Of a stretch of DNA of 25,363 nucleotides, positions 18,365-25,363 are shown one piece after another; the first letter of the stretch is position 1; every line of letters begins with the position of its first letter. The stretch is from a virus: positions 1-25,363 of the IMG/VR virus record IMGVR_UViG_3300042146_000015; one strand, written 5' to 3'. The notes below the pieces were generated by a model, which saw only the letters and a list, made by a program, of their open reading frames with translations, was not told the origin of the DNA and did not search any database. The translations under genes and the position numbers were made by a program.

Positions 18365-20983
18365 GTGAGTACTGATGCGCTCTACACGTTCTATAAGACA
18401 TGGGGTAGCAATATCCTGTTTCGCTATCGCAAGAATGGAAAGTCATATGCAAAGAAGGTAGACTTCTACAAACCCTCGCTCTACACCAAAGCTGATGCAA
18501 GTGCACCTGGTGACACTGTTCCGTCGATCTTTGGTTATGACCTGAAGCGAGTGCAGTTCGATTCGATCCGTGATGCTAAAGGCTTCGTCAACTCCTATAA
18601 GGATGTTGAAGGCTTTACTATCGAGGGCAACAGCAACTACGCCAACCAGTTCATTATCGAGCTGTATGATGGCAAGATGCCTGAGTTCGATCCAAGTCAG
18701 ATTCGTGTGGGTATTCTCGACATCGAGGTCAATGTACCTGATGGTGAAGGTTTCCCTGAGCCGGCTGAGGTCAAGTGGCCTATCAACGGCATTACGTTCT
18801 ATGACAACTTCACCGACACCTACTACTGCATCGGTGATAAAGAATACGTCCACGATGCGCAAGACAAAGATGTAGGTCACCTGAAAGTCGAGTATCAACG
18901 GTGTGATGGTGAAGTCTCATTGTTGAAGGCGATGCTGCGTCACTTCAAAGAGTTCAACTATGATGCGACTTCAGGTTGGAACTCTGAGACGTTTGACATG
19001 CCGTACATCGTCAATCGTTGCTACAAGATCTTGGGTGAAGAGACAACCAAGTCGCACCTGTCGCCGTTCAACCATATCGAACTGCGTGAAGTTAACGGTA
19101 ACTTCGGCAAACCTCAGTTAAAAGCGGACATCATGGGTGTTCCTCACCTCGACTTCCTGCAACTGTACAAGAAACACATCTATGTCCCGCGTGAAAGTTA
19201 TCGTCTGGACTTCATCGGTAATGCTGAACTCGGCATGAGCAAGATGAGTTATGAGGAAGAAGGCTCGCTGCGTGCGTTGTATGAGCAGAACCCACAGAAG
19301 TTCTACAGCTATAACATCAAAGATACCGCGCTCGTTAAAGCGCTGAATGACAAGCTCGGGCTGTTCAACATCACCTTCACACTCGCCTACTACTGTCTGG
19401 CGAACTATGAAGAGACGCTGGGAACAACCAAGATCTGGGAACAACTGATCGCCAAGCAACTGTATGTCAAAGGCCAAGTGCCTCTGTTTGCAGCCAAGCG
19501 TCAGGCCGGTAAAGAGTTCGACGGTGCGTTCGTTCACCCGACTGTTGTGGGTTTCCATCGCTGGTTGGTGTCTATCGACTTGAACTCTCTTTATCCGATG
19601 AATGAAATACAATACAACATCGGCCCGAACACCTACATTCCTCGTGAACGTCTACCTGCATGTCTACAAGAACTGAAATCGAAGTACACACTTGACGACC
19701 TGGTTCATAAGCGTGTGGACTTGTCTGATCTGGCGAAGTATAACCTGATCATGGCCGGCAACTTCGAATTCTATGACCGTAGCTATGTTGGCTTCATGGC
19801 TGAGATCAAGGATGAGTTGTACACAGGTCGTAAGGTCAAGAAGAAACTGATGCTCAAAGCTCAGACCGAATCTCAACGCGTCAAAGCTGAGATGAAGGTT
19901 CAGGGTATGCTTGATGATCTTGTGCAGGAACTCAAGAAGTGGGAACTGCAAGACGGCCTGAACGGTAACTTGCAACTGGCACTGAAGATTTTGCTCAACG
20001 CTGGTTACGGTGCTATCGGTAACGAACACTTCCTGTACTACAAGGTCGAGAACGCTGAAGCAATCACCCTGTCTGGTCAACTGATCAACAAGTGGACTCA
20101 CGTCCGCGTCAATGCACTGTTGAACAAGATGCTTGGCACTGTCGATGTGAACCGTACTGTGGCTGGTGATACTGACTCGTTGTATCTGGTACTTGATGAC
20201 GTGGTCGAGATGATGGGCATTCGTCACATGACCGACAACGAGATCGCTGACCAGCTTGACCAGTTCATGAAGCAAGTGCTGTCACCGAAGGTCGATCAGT
20301 TTTCGCAGGAACTCTGTGAATACATGAACGGTATGCAAAACAAGATGGTCTGGGAGCGTGAAGTTATTTCGCCTATCTCCATCTTCGTGCGTAAGAAAGG
20401 TTACACGATGAGCATCATTGACAGCGAGGGCGTTCGCTTCACTGAGCCTAAGTTCAAGGTGACTGGTCTAGAAGCCGTGAAGTCGTCGACCCCTGAATGG
20501 TCGCGTAACTACTTGAAGGAGTGCTACAAGATCGCGCTGACGCGTGACCAGAACAAGTTGCATGCGCGTGTAGCTGAGATTCGTCAGGAGTTTATGAAGC
20601 TCTCGGTTAACGATATTGCAATCCCTCGTGGTGTAAACAACCTCGAAAAGTATACAGATGATACAAGCATCTATATCAAAGGGACGCCGAAGCACGTCAA
20701 GGCCGCACTCGTCCACAACCACCTCGTTAAATCGCGTGGCATGAATACGCAACTGATCAGTGGTGGTAACAAGATCAAGTTCATTGACCTGAAGCGACCG
20801 AATCCGATTAACCAAGACGTTGTCGGCTTCAACTACTTCTTACCTGCCGAGTTTGAGCTTGATAAGTTCGTTGATCGCGACACGATCTTTGACACCGCTT
20901 TCATGAGTCCGCTACTGATCTTCCTCGAGGCGATCAAGTGGTCACACGAACCTGTAATCAGTCTTGAAGACTTTTTCTCCTAA
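18365..20983 (+). CDS. 43: Family B DNA polymerase (T4 gp43-like)
   Basis: An 872-aa replicative DNA polymerase with proofreading; T4 gp43 has 898. Exo I is GILDIEVN (D119, E121), Exo II GWNSETFDMPYI and Exo III YNIKDTAL. Motif A is SIDLNSLYP (D405), motif B KILLNAGYG (K541, Y548), and motif C AGDTDSLYL (D602, D604). All catalytic residues are present, with no intein or split. It starts with GTG at 18365; the N-terminus LYTFYKTWGSNILFRYRKNGK aligns with T4 gp43 FYISIETVGNNIVERYIDENGK, so a later start would delete conserved sequence. AAGG lies 11 nt upstream. Because DpdA edits finished DNA, this enzyme need not use modified dNTPs. Confidence 0.96.
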   Translation: MSTDALYTFYKTWGSNILFRYRKNGKSYAKKVDFYKPSLYTKADASAPGDTVPSIFGYDLKRVQFDSIRDAKGFVNSYKDVEGFTIEGNSNYANQFIIELYDGKMPEFDPSQIRVGILDIEVNVPDGEGFPEPAEVKWPINGITFYDNFTDTYYCIGDKEYVHDAQDKDVGHLKVEYQRCDGEVSLLKAMLRHFKEFNYDATSGWNSETFDMPYIVNRCYKILGEETTKSHLSPFNHIELREVNGNFGKPQLKADIMGVPHLDFLQLYKKHIYVPRESYRLDFIGNAELGMSKMSYEEEGSLRALYEQNPQKFYSYNIKDTALVKALNDKLGLFNITFTLAYYCLANYEETLGTTKIWEQLIAKQLYVKGQVPLFAAKRQAGKEFDGAFVHPTVVGFHRWLVSIDLNSLYPMNEIQYNIGPNTYIPRERLPACLQELKSKYTLDDLVHKRVDLSDLAKYNLIMAGNFEFYDRSYVGFMAEIKDELYTGRKVKKKLMLKAQTESQRVKAEMKVQGMLDDLVQELKKWELQDGLNGNLQLALKILLNAGYGAIGNEHFLYYKVENAEAITLSGQLINKWTHVRVNALLNKMLGTVDVNRTVAGDTDSLYLVLDDVVEMMGIRHMTDNEIADQLDQFMKQVLSPKVDQFSQELCEYMNGMQNKMVWEREVISPISIFVRKKGYTMSIIDSEGVRFTEPKFKVTGLEAVKSSTPEWSRNYLKECYKIALTRDQNKLHARVAEIRQEFMKLSVNDIAIPRGVNNLEKYTDDTSIYIKGTPKHVKAALVHNHLVKSRGMNTQLISGGNKIKFIDLKRPNPINQDVVGFNYFLPAEFELDKFVDRDTIFDTAFMSPLLIFLEAIKWSHEPVISLEDFFS

Positions 20984-21001
20984 CATAAAGGTATACACAA
21001 C

Positions 21002-21808
21002 ATGATCGACAGCATTGGTTTGATGGGCGCAGCTGGTAGCGGCAAAGACACTACAGCGCGCATTCTGATTCAGAAGTTGGAAGATGCAGGCGTTGGATCG
21101 TTCGAGACCTACAGCTTTGCCCGGCCACTGAAAGAGTTCACCGTAGACGTGTTCGGTATTGCACCAAGCATCATTGAGCCTACGACCCCTGAGGCACGCG
21201 CTCTGCGTGAAACAGTGACTCGGGTCACGTACACTGACGCCGACTTGCGTAGCGCGTTTGACGATGCGCTGACTAACATTCTCGAAGCTTACGGTGAAGC
21301 GATTGACATCCCCTTCGATGGTCTGGTCGCATGTCTTGGCTACTTCAACGCTAAAGACGCCTATGCTGGTCTCTACAAAAAATATCTTGAAGTTCTTCGT
21401 GGTGAGATGTATACGCCCAATGCCTTTATGCGTATACTGCATAAGCTGGTTGACAAAGAGCCGATGGTGCGATTCAAGACCAGTCCAAGACGGTTGTTGC
21501 AAAAGACTGGTACAGAGTTCTTTCGAGACACAATCTCGCAGTCATTCTGGACCGACGTAGCACCAAAGCGCAATGTGATCTATACCGATGTGCGCTTTGG
21601 TAATGAACTCGACTTTGTTCATCAGAATGGTGGCCTTATGTTGAAAATTGTCAATACGAATCAACAAGTTATCAAAAGTTCTTCACACGCTTCTGAAGAA
21701 CTCGTATATACTGCGACTGCTGATCATGTCATAGAGCATGACGGCAAACGTCTTGAGACAATTCACCAAGCGGTTGACCGTTTCATCGCTACAACACTTA
21801 ACTACTAA
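21002..21808 (+). CDS. 1: Deoxynucleoside monophosphate kinase (T4 gp1-like)
   Basis: A 268-aa P-loop kinase. The N-terminal GLMGAAGSGKDTTA (Walker A, K15, then D16) is typical of the T4 gp1 dNMP kinase family (GVKRSGKDTTA in T4), followed by a lid-like segment SFARPLKEFTVDVFGI. The later parts RRLLQKTGTEFFRDTISQSF, VIYTDVRFGNELDFV and ADHVIEHDGKRLETIHQAV mirror gp1 order (LMQALGTDL, DTRQDHE, ITNDGSLEEL). It would convert dNMPs to dNDPs for phage replication. It follows the polymerase by 18 bases and AAAGGT precedes its start, so it is in the same unit. Confidence 0.85.
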   Translation: MIDSIGLMGAAGSGKDTTARILIQKLEDAGVGSFETYSFARPLKEFTVDVFGIAPSIIEPTTPEARALRETVTRVTYTDADLRSAFDDALTNILEAYGEAIDIPFDGLVACLGYFNAKDAYAGLYKKYLEVLRGEMYTPNAFMRILHKLVDKEPMVRFKTSPRRLLQKTGTEFFRDTISQSFWTDVAPKRNVIYTDVRFGNELDFVHQNGGLMLKIVNTNQQVIKSSSHASEELVYTATADHVIEHDGKRLETIHQAVDRFIATTLNY

Positions 21809-21840
21809 AGACCATCATAATAAACGGGGTTCACCATAAT

Positions 21841-22356
21841 ATGCTGTACGCGAAATTCGAAGTACTTGAGACACCTGATACCACCGAACTGCACAAATAC
21901 CTTCAGAGCATTGCGGCAGAAATCAAGTTTGAATCGACGTTTGAAGTCGAAAGCGACTTTGTTAGCGTCTACTTCGAAACGCAACGCGATGCCAAAGAGT
22001 ATCTGCGTCGTGTAATCGAAGACTACGCGACACTTGGGTTCGAAGTGGAACAAGAAGTTGACTTGTTCGACCTGAGCGTCTACATCAATGACCCTGAGCT
22101 TCAAGCGTTTTTCATGACTCAGCGCATGAACATTCAGCAAGTGCAGACTGAAGCACTCGGTGAAATTCTGAGCGAGGCGAACGCTGACGTTGACAGACTC
22201 AATCGAGTCAACGAGACCAACGAAGCGGTCGCCCTGAAGAACGGTCTAAGCAGCATGCGCAAGATCATCAACGTCATTGTGGCGCGACTCGAGGAGAAGA
22301 ACATCTTCTTGGGGGATGAGATCAACAAGGTCTCTGAGCGCGAAACGATTCACTGA
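21841..22356 (+). CDS. Hypothetical protein between dNMP kinase and uvsX
   Basis: A 171-aa protein I do not recognise. The first half (MLYAKFEVLETPDTTELHKY, SVYFETQRDAKEYLRRVIED) looks like an alternating beta-alpha fold. The second half (about 95-165) is a long, charged, probably coiled-coil helix. It is acidic overall. The place between gp1-like kinase and uvsX, in a replication cluster, suggests a replication or recombination accessory, but no T4 counterpart (uvsY, gp32, gp59, gp61) is evident. The start has CGGGG at 21824-21828, slightly far. A TAAATA motif plus hairpin follows. Confidence 0.65.
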   Translation: MLYAKFEVLETPDTTELHKYLQSIAAEIKFESTFEVESDFVSVYFETQRDAKEYLRRVIEDYATLGFEVEQEVDLFDLSVYINDPELQAFFMTQRMNIQQVQTEALGEILSEANADVDRLNRVNETNEAVALKNGLSSMRKIINVIVARLEEKNIFLGDEINKVSERETIH

Positions 22357-22371
22357 TCCACATAAGTAAAC

Positions 22372-22405
22372 CGTAAATACTACACGGGCAATCGACCCGT
22401 GTAGT
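22372..22405 (+). promoter_or_regulatory. CGTAAATA motif with 10-bp hairpin before uvsX
   Basis: CGTAAATA (22372-22379) runs into a perfect 10-bp hairpin, ACTACACGGG (22379-22388) with 22396-22405 and a 7-nt loop. No T tail. The same CGTAAATA-plus-hairpin layout occurs at 7991-8030. It may be a late promoter, an RNA-processing site or a weak terminator. Confidence 0.45.
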
Positions 22406-22439
22406 CTCACCTGTAAACTCCTAAAGGAAAGCATCAATT

Positions 22440-23525
22440 ATGTCGAGTATTATGGAACGTATGAAGAAAGCCTCGTTTGTTGACAGTGCAGCAGCACTTT
22501 CCTCATCCGAGTTCTTCAAGGGGACTGACCTGGTCGCTATGCCGGTCTACATGATGAACGTAGCGTTCTCTGGCACCCTTGACGGTGGCTTCATGCGCGG
22601 TCTGCACCAACTCGCAGGTCCTTCTAAGCACTTCAAATCGAACATGGCGCTTGTGCTGTGTAAAGCGTTTCAAGACAAGTACAAAGACGGGATCATCCTG
22701 TTCTACGACTCGGAGTTCGGTGCAACGCCTGAATACTTCGAAACTGCGGGGATCGACAACGACCGCGTGTTCCACATCCCGATTACCAACATCGAAGAAC
22801 TGAACTTCGACCTGAACAAGAAGCTTGACGAACTCACCAAGAAAGATCGGGTGATGATCTTCGTTGACTCCATCGGTAACCTTGCCTCGAAGAAAGAAGT
22901 CGAGGACGTCAAGAATGAGAAGTCTGTCGGTGACATGACTCGGGCCAAGACCCTGAAAAGTCTGTTCCGTATCGTCACGCCGAAGCTGACCACGAAAGAC
23001 ATTCCGATGGTCTGCATCAACCACACCTACGACACTCAGGAAATGTATTCCAAGAAAGTCGTGTCCGGTGGTACTGGTATCGAATACAGCTCCCATACTG
23101 TACTGATCATCGGTAAACGTCAAGTAAAAGAAGGTACTGAACTGCTTGGCTTTGAGTTCGTGCTGAACGTCAACAAATCGCGCTTCATCAAAGAGAAGTC
23201 GGCTATCCCTATCACTGTGACCTATGACGGTGGTGTTGATCGCTTTTCTGGATTGCTTGATGTTGCTCTGGAAACTGGCCATGTCGAGAAGCCTAAGAAT
23301 GGTTGGTTCACTCGTCCTGGTGTTGCCGGTGATCGCAACTGGCGTCGGGCTGATACTAGCAGTGACGCATTCTGGGATCCTCTGGTTAATGATCAGAGCT
23401 TCAAAGACGCGGTGCAACAGATGTTCTCTCTGACCAGTCCGAAGACTTTCACCATTGATGATGGGGTTGAGGAAATTGATGGCGTTCGCATCGACAAGGC
23501 AACTGGTGAGATCATCGAAGATTAA
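22440..23525 (+). CDS. uvsX: UvsX-like RecA-family recombinase
   Basis: A 361-aa strand-exchange protein; T4 UvsX has 391. The Walker A motif GPSKHFKSN (residues 60-68) matches the distinctive UvsX motif GPSKSFKSN rather than bacterial RecA. The Walker B strand is RVMIFVDSIGNL, and ICINHTYDTQEM and the loop VVSGGTGIEYSS follow as in UvsX. The acidic C-terminus (DDGVEEIDGVRIDKATGEII) is typical of the family. It would drive homologous recombination and recombination-dependent replication with the gp46 product. AAAGGAAAG (22423-22431) precedes the ATG. The order uvsX then gp41 is as in T4, though T4 has gp40 between. Confidence 0.95.
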   Translation: MSSIMERMKKASFVDSAAALSSSEFFKGTDLVAMPVYMMNVAFSGTLDGGFMRGLHQLAGPSKHFKSNMALVLCKAFQDKYKDGIILFYDSEFGATPEYFETAGIDNDRVFHIPITNIEELNFDLNKKLDELTKKDRVMIFVDSIGNLASKKEVEDVKNEKSVGDMTRAKTLKSLFRIVTPKLTTKDIPMVCINHTYDTQEMYSKKVVSGGTGIEYSSHTVLIIGKRQVKEGTELLGFEFVLNVNKSRFIKEKSAIPITVTYDGGVDRFSGLLDVALETGHVEKPKNGWFTRPGVAGDRNWRRADTSSDAFWDPLVNDQSFKDAVQQMFSLTSPKTFTIDDGVEEIDGVRIDKATGEIIED

Positions 23526-23541
23526 GCAATAGGCGTTGTTA

Positions 23542-23580
23542 ATAGCCGTGCAGTCTAATACACTGTGCGGCTATCTCATT
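23542..23580 (+). terminator. Hairpin terminator between uvsX and gp41 genes
   Basis: A 13-bp stem, ATAGCCGTGCAGT (23542-23554) with 23562-23574 (two G-T pairs), and a 7-nt loop, followed by CTCATT. The weak tail suggests partial termination, which would lower gp41 relative to UvsX. Confidence 0.6.
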
Positions 23581-23603
23581 TAAGTTGTTGTCGGAGTAGT
23601 AGT

Positions 23604-25010
23604 GTGCAGTCCATAGAACAAAGTATCCTAAAGGGTTTAATGTACGATGATGAATTTTCGAGGAAAGTATATCCATACCTGAAAGAAGAGTACTTCGATG
23701 GCGCAACCCGCGAAGTCTTCAACCTCTTTGGTGAGCTGTACGACAAGTATTCAACCATACCAAGTATGGAGGCAATGCTAGTTTCGATTCAAGCGAAAGG
23801 CTTGTCTGAGGATGTGTTTGAAAGCGCGGTCGAAACATTGCAGGGCGCGTACAACTCGAAAGATGATGCACCTGATACCAAGTGGCTCATCGACGAAACC
23901 GAGAAGTACTGTACCGACAAGGCATTGTTCAATGCGATCTACAAATCCATCTCTATCATCGAGGGCAGTGACAAGAAGCTGGACAAGCATGCAATCCCTG
24001 AGATTCTGGATGAAGCGCTGTCGATCAGCTTTGAGCAGTCTGTAGGCTCTGACTACCTCGAAGATGCGATGCGCCGCTTTGAGTACTACACCAACACCGA
24101 GTTGCGTCTGAAGTTCCCGTTGAATGCGCTGAACGCGTTGACCAACGGTGGCTTGCCTCCTAAGACCCTGTCAGCGTTCCTGGCTGGTTCGAACGTCGGT
24201 AAGTCTGCGTTGATGTGCTATCTGGCCGGCGAATGGCTGAAGATGGGTAAGAACGTTCTGTACATCACTCTGGAAATGTCTGAAGAGGCAGTTCAGGAGC
24301 GTATTGATGCGAACTTGCTTGATATCTCGACTGACGACCTGAAGAATCCTGACCTTGATAAGGAATGGTTCCTTGGTAAAGTCAATGCACTCAAACTGAA
24401 GACAGTTGGTAAGTTGATTGTCAAAGAGTATCCGACTAGCTCGGCACACTCAGGACACTTCCGACATCTGTTGAAAGAGTTGCGTCAGAAGAAGAAATTC
24501 AAACCTGATGTGATCTTCATCGACTATATCAACATCTGTGCTAGTGCGCGCTATAAGGCCGGTGGCGGGGCGAACTCATACACAACAGTCAAATCGACTG
24601 CGGAAGAGCTACGCGGGCTCGCTGTTGAGTTTAATCTGCCTATCGTGACAGCGACTCAAACAACGCGTGAGGGGATGAGTTCGCAGAACCCAGACATGGC
24701 GTCAACGTCTGAGTCTGTGGGGTTACCTCAAACACTCGACTGGTTTGCGGCTATCGTCACCAACGATGAGTTGATGGAGATGGGTCGACAGATGATGATC
24801 CTGATCAAGACGCGCTTTGGTAACAAGCAAGGCATGAAGCGTCAGTTGTTGGGGATCGATTGGAATCGGATGCGCTACAGCGATGTGGACTCAGACACCG
24901 AGAAGGATCAGAAGGTGAAAGCTGTACAGCAAGCAGTCGCTAAAGACGAACCGCTGTTCAACAAGCAGCCGAGAGTGACAGGCATCCCAGCAGATATTGA
25001 CTGGGGTTGA
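23604..25010 (+). CDS. 41: DnaB-like replicative helicase (T4 gp41-like)
   Basis: A 468-aa hexameric 5'-3' helicase; T4 gp41 has 475. The N-terminal domain begins VQSIEQSILKGLMYDDEFSR, comparable to T4 gp41. The RecA-type core has Walker A AGSNVGKSAL (K200, S201), the segment NVLYITLEMSEEAVQERIDA, Walker B VIFIDYIN and TATQTTREG (motif H3/Q). GTG 23604 is chosen: GGAG (23593-23596) lies 7 nt before it, while the longer frame from 23565 would start inside the terminator hairpin. An ATG at 23640 would remove conserved N-terminal residues. The C-terminus (VTGIPADIDWG) is a short tail. Confidence 0.93.
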   Translation: MQSIEQSILKGLMYDDEFSRKVYPYLKEEYFDGATREVFNLFGELYDKYSTIPSMEAMLVSIQAKGLSEDVFESAVETLQGAYNSKDDAPDTKWLIDETEKYCTDKALFNAIYKSISIIEGSDKKLDKHAIPEILDEALSISFEQSVGSDYLEDAMRRFEYYTNTELRLKFPLNALNALTNGGLPPKTLSAFLAGSNVGKSALMCYLAGEWLKMGKNVLYITLEMSEEAVQERIDANLLDISTDDLKNPDLDKEWFLGKVNALKLKTVGKLIVKEYPTSSAHSGHFRHLLKELRQKKKFKPDVIFIDYINICASARYKAGGGANSYTTVKSTAEELRGLAVEFNLPIVTATQTTREGMSSQNPDMASTSESVGLPQTLDWFAAIVTNDELMEMGRQMMILIKTRFGNKQGMKRQLLGIDWNRMRYSDVDSDTEKDQKVKAVQQAVAKDEPLFNKQPRVTGIPADIDWG

Positions 25011-25022
25011 TGAGGAAAGTAG

Positions 25023-25051
25023 TTGACAAGGGCCTTCGGGCCCTTTACCAT
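25023..25051 (+). promoter_or_regulatory. Promoter whose spacer is a terminator hairpin
   Basis: TTGACA (25023-25028), 17-nt spacer, TACCAT (25046-25051). The spacer 25029-25045 is almost entirely the hairpin described in the next entry. It would drive the gene at 25093. Confidence 0.6.
25028..25046 (+). terminator. TTCG-tetraloop hairpin terminator
   Basis: AAGGGCC (25028-25034), TTCG loop, GGCCCTT (25039-25045), then only TTT/ACC. The stem is very stable, but the T tail is short. It follows the helicase stop by 17 bases. Confidence 0.65.
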
Positions 25052-25092
25052 GGACACATAGAAAGCAAACAACGCGAAGAAGGACAGACATC

Positions 25093-25326
25093 ATGAACGT
25101 TACTGAAGCAACCAAACTCTACAGTCGCAACTGGAACAAGCCTTTCACCACACTTGAAGCGCTGTTCGCTCAAATCAAGATTCTGGCCGAAAACGGTTGC
25201 TACACCATGTGCATCGGTGTTAACAGTGATGAAGCCTACGCGACCGTCTGCACTCTTCGCGATCTCGGCTATGAAGTTGAAGACTACAACGGCGGCAACG
25301 AAATCCTCGAAATCACCTGGGGCTAA
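25093..25326 (+). CDS. Small hypothetical protein, 77 aa
   Basis: I do not recognise this protein. It starts MNVTEATKLYSRNWNKPFTT, continues with a helix (LEALFAQIKILAENGC) and two strand-like segments (YTMCIGVNSDEAYATVCTL, YEVEDYNGGNEILEITW), a small alpha/beta layout. It has two Cys in the middle. GAAGAAGGAC (25076-25085) gives a good ribosome site, and the promoter at 25023 supports separate expression from the helicase. The next gene starts 4 bases after its stop. Confidence 0.65.
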   Translation: MNVTEATKLYSRNWNKPFTTLEALFAQIKILAENGCYTMCIGVNSDEAYATVCTLRDLGYEVEDYNGGNEILEITWG

Positions 25327-25330
25327 CATC

Positions 25331-25363
25331 ATGCTCACCCTCAAAGCAGTCAACAAAGCTATC
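25331..25363 (+). CDS. Start of a further gene (cut by window end)
   Basis: ATG 25331 opens a frame reading MLTLKAVNKAI to the window edge. It begins 4 bases after the preceding stop, in the pattern of the coupled genes here. The opening resembles short phage proteins that start with M-LKAVNKAI, a memory-level similarity only. Too little is present to name it. Confidence 0.45.
   Translation, partial: MLTLKAVNKAI

Noticed and set aside
22372-22405. tRNA-like or riboswitch element before uvsX
   Set aside because: Only a single hairpin with a short loop; no cloverleaf, no CCA and no conserved aptamer pattern.

Overview
The window reads as a segment of a large, lytic, T4-superfamily tailed-phage (myovirus) genome. 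Every confident gene is on the + strand, genes are tightly packed with many start/stop overlaps, and the replication and recombination set is T4-like: the gp46 (SbcC/Rad50-type) C-terminus, DexA exonuclease, family B DNA polymerase (gp43), a gp1-like dNMP kinase, UvsX recombinase and gp41 DnaB-type helicase. No host-like genes, integrase, insertion sequence, tRNA or CRISPR array was seen. The host cannot be named from the sequence.

Layout. (1) 2-2926: gp46 end, a small unknown protein, a zeta-toxin-like P-loop protein, a HAD 5'-nucleotidase-like protein and another small protein, closed by an intrinsic terminator. (2) 3016-6939: a 1307-residue protein with a PARP-type ADP-ribosyltransferase domain near its C-terminus. 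Its N-terminus resembles the prohead-protease site of T4 Alt, and a late-type promoter motif lies upstream, so it is probably packaged in the head and injected. (3) 7030-9713: a Cys-rich protein, dexA, an acidic protein and two tandem paralogues with an AP2-like N-terminal domain. (4) 9726-12555: an overlapping operon of macrodomain protein, HAD phosphatase, QueE, a small membrane protein and QueD. (5) 12556-14041: a palindrome-bearing promoter region and two paralogous RNGRW-domain proteins, one with a helix-turn-helix. (6) 14186-18273: operon of FolE, DpdA-type transglycosylase, a second T-fold (QueD/PTPS-like) protein, a GT-B glycosyltransferase and a MazG-like pyrophosphohydrolase. (7) 18365-25010: DNA polymerase, dNMP kinase, an unknown protein, UvsX and gp41. 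(8) 25093-end: a small unknown gene and the start of another.

How the genes work together. FolE, QueD and QueE would convert GTP to 7-carboxy-7-deazaguanine (CDG). DpdA would then exchange guanine in phage DNA for a 7-deazaguanine, blocking host restriction. No QueC is present, so the inserted base is either CDG or a host-QueC product such as preQ0. A glycosyltransferase in the same operon raises the possibility of further decoration. Separately, the window holds both a possible ADP-ribosylation writer (PARP domain) and a reader/eraser (macrodomain).

Control signals are readable. Most non-overlapping units have sigma70-like promoters with a GTTGAC core at -35 and 16-17 nt spacing. Strong hairpin terminators close units, and in at least two places a promoter element is nested in a terminator hairpin. 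A TAAATA motif resembling the T4 late promoter occurs in five intergenic positions. The only non-coding stretch over 200 bases is 12556-12773, described below; no gap exceeds 300 bases.
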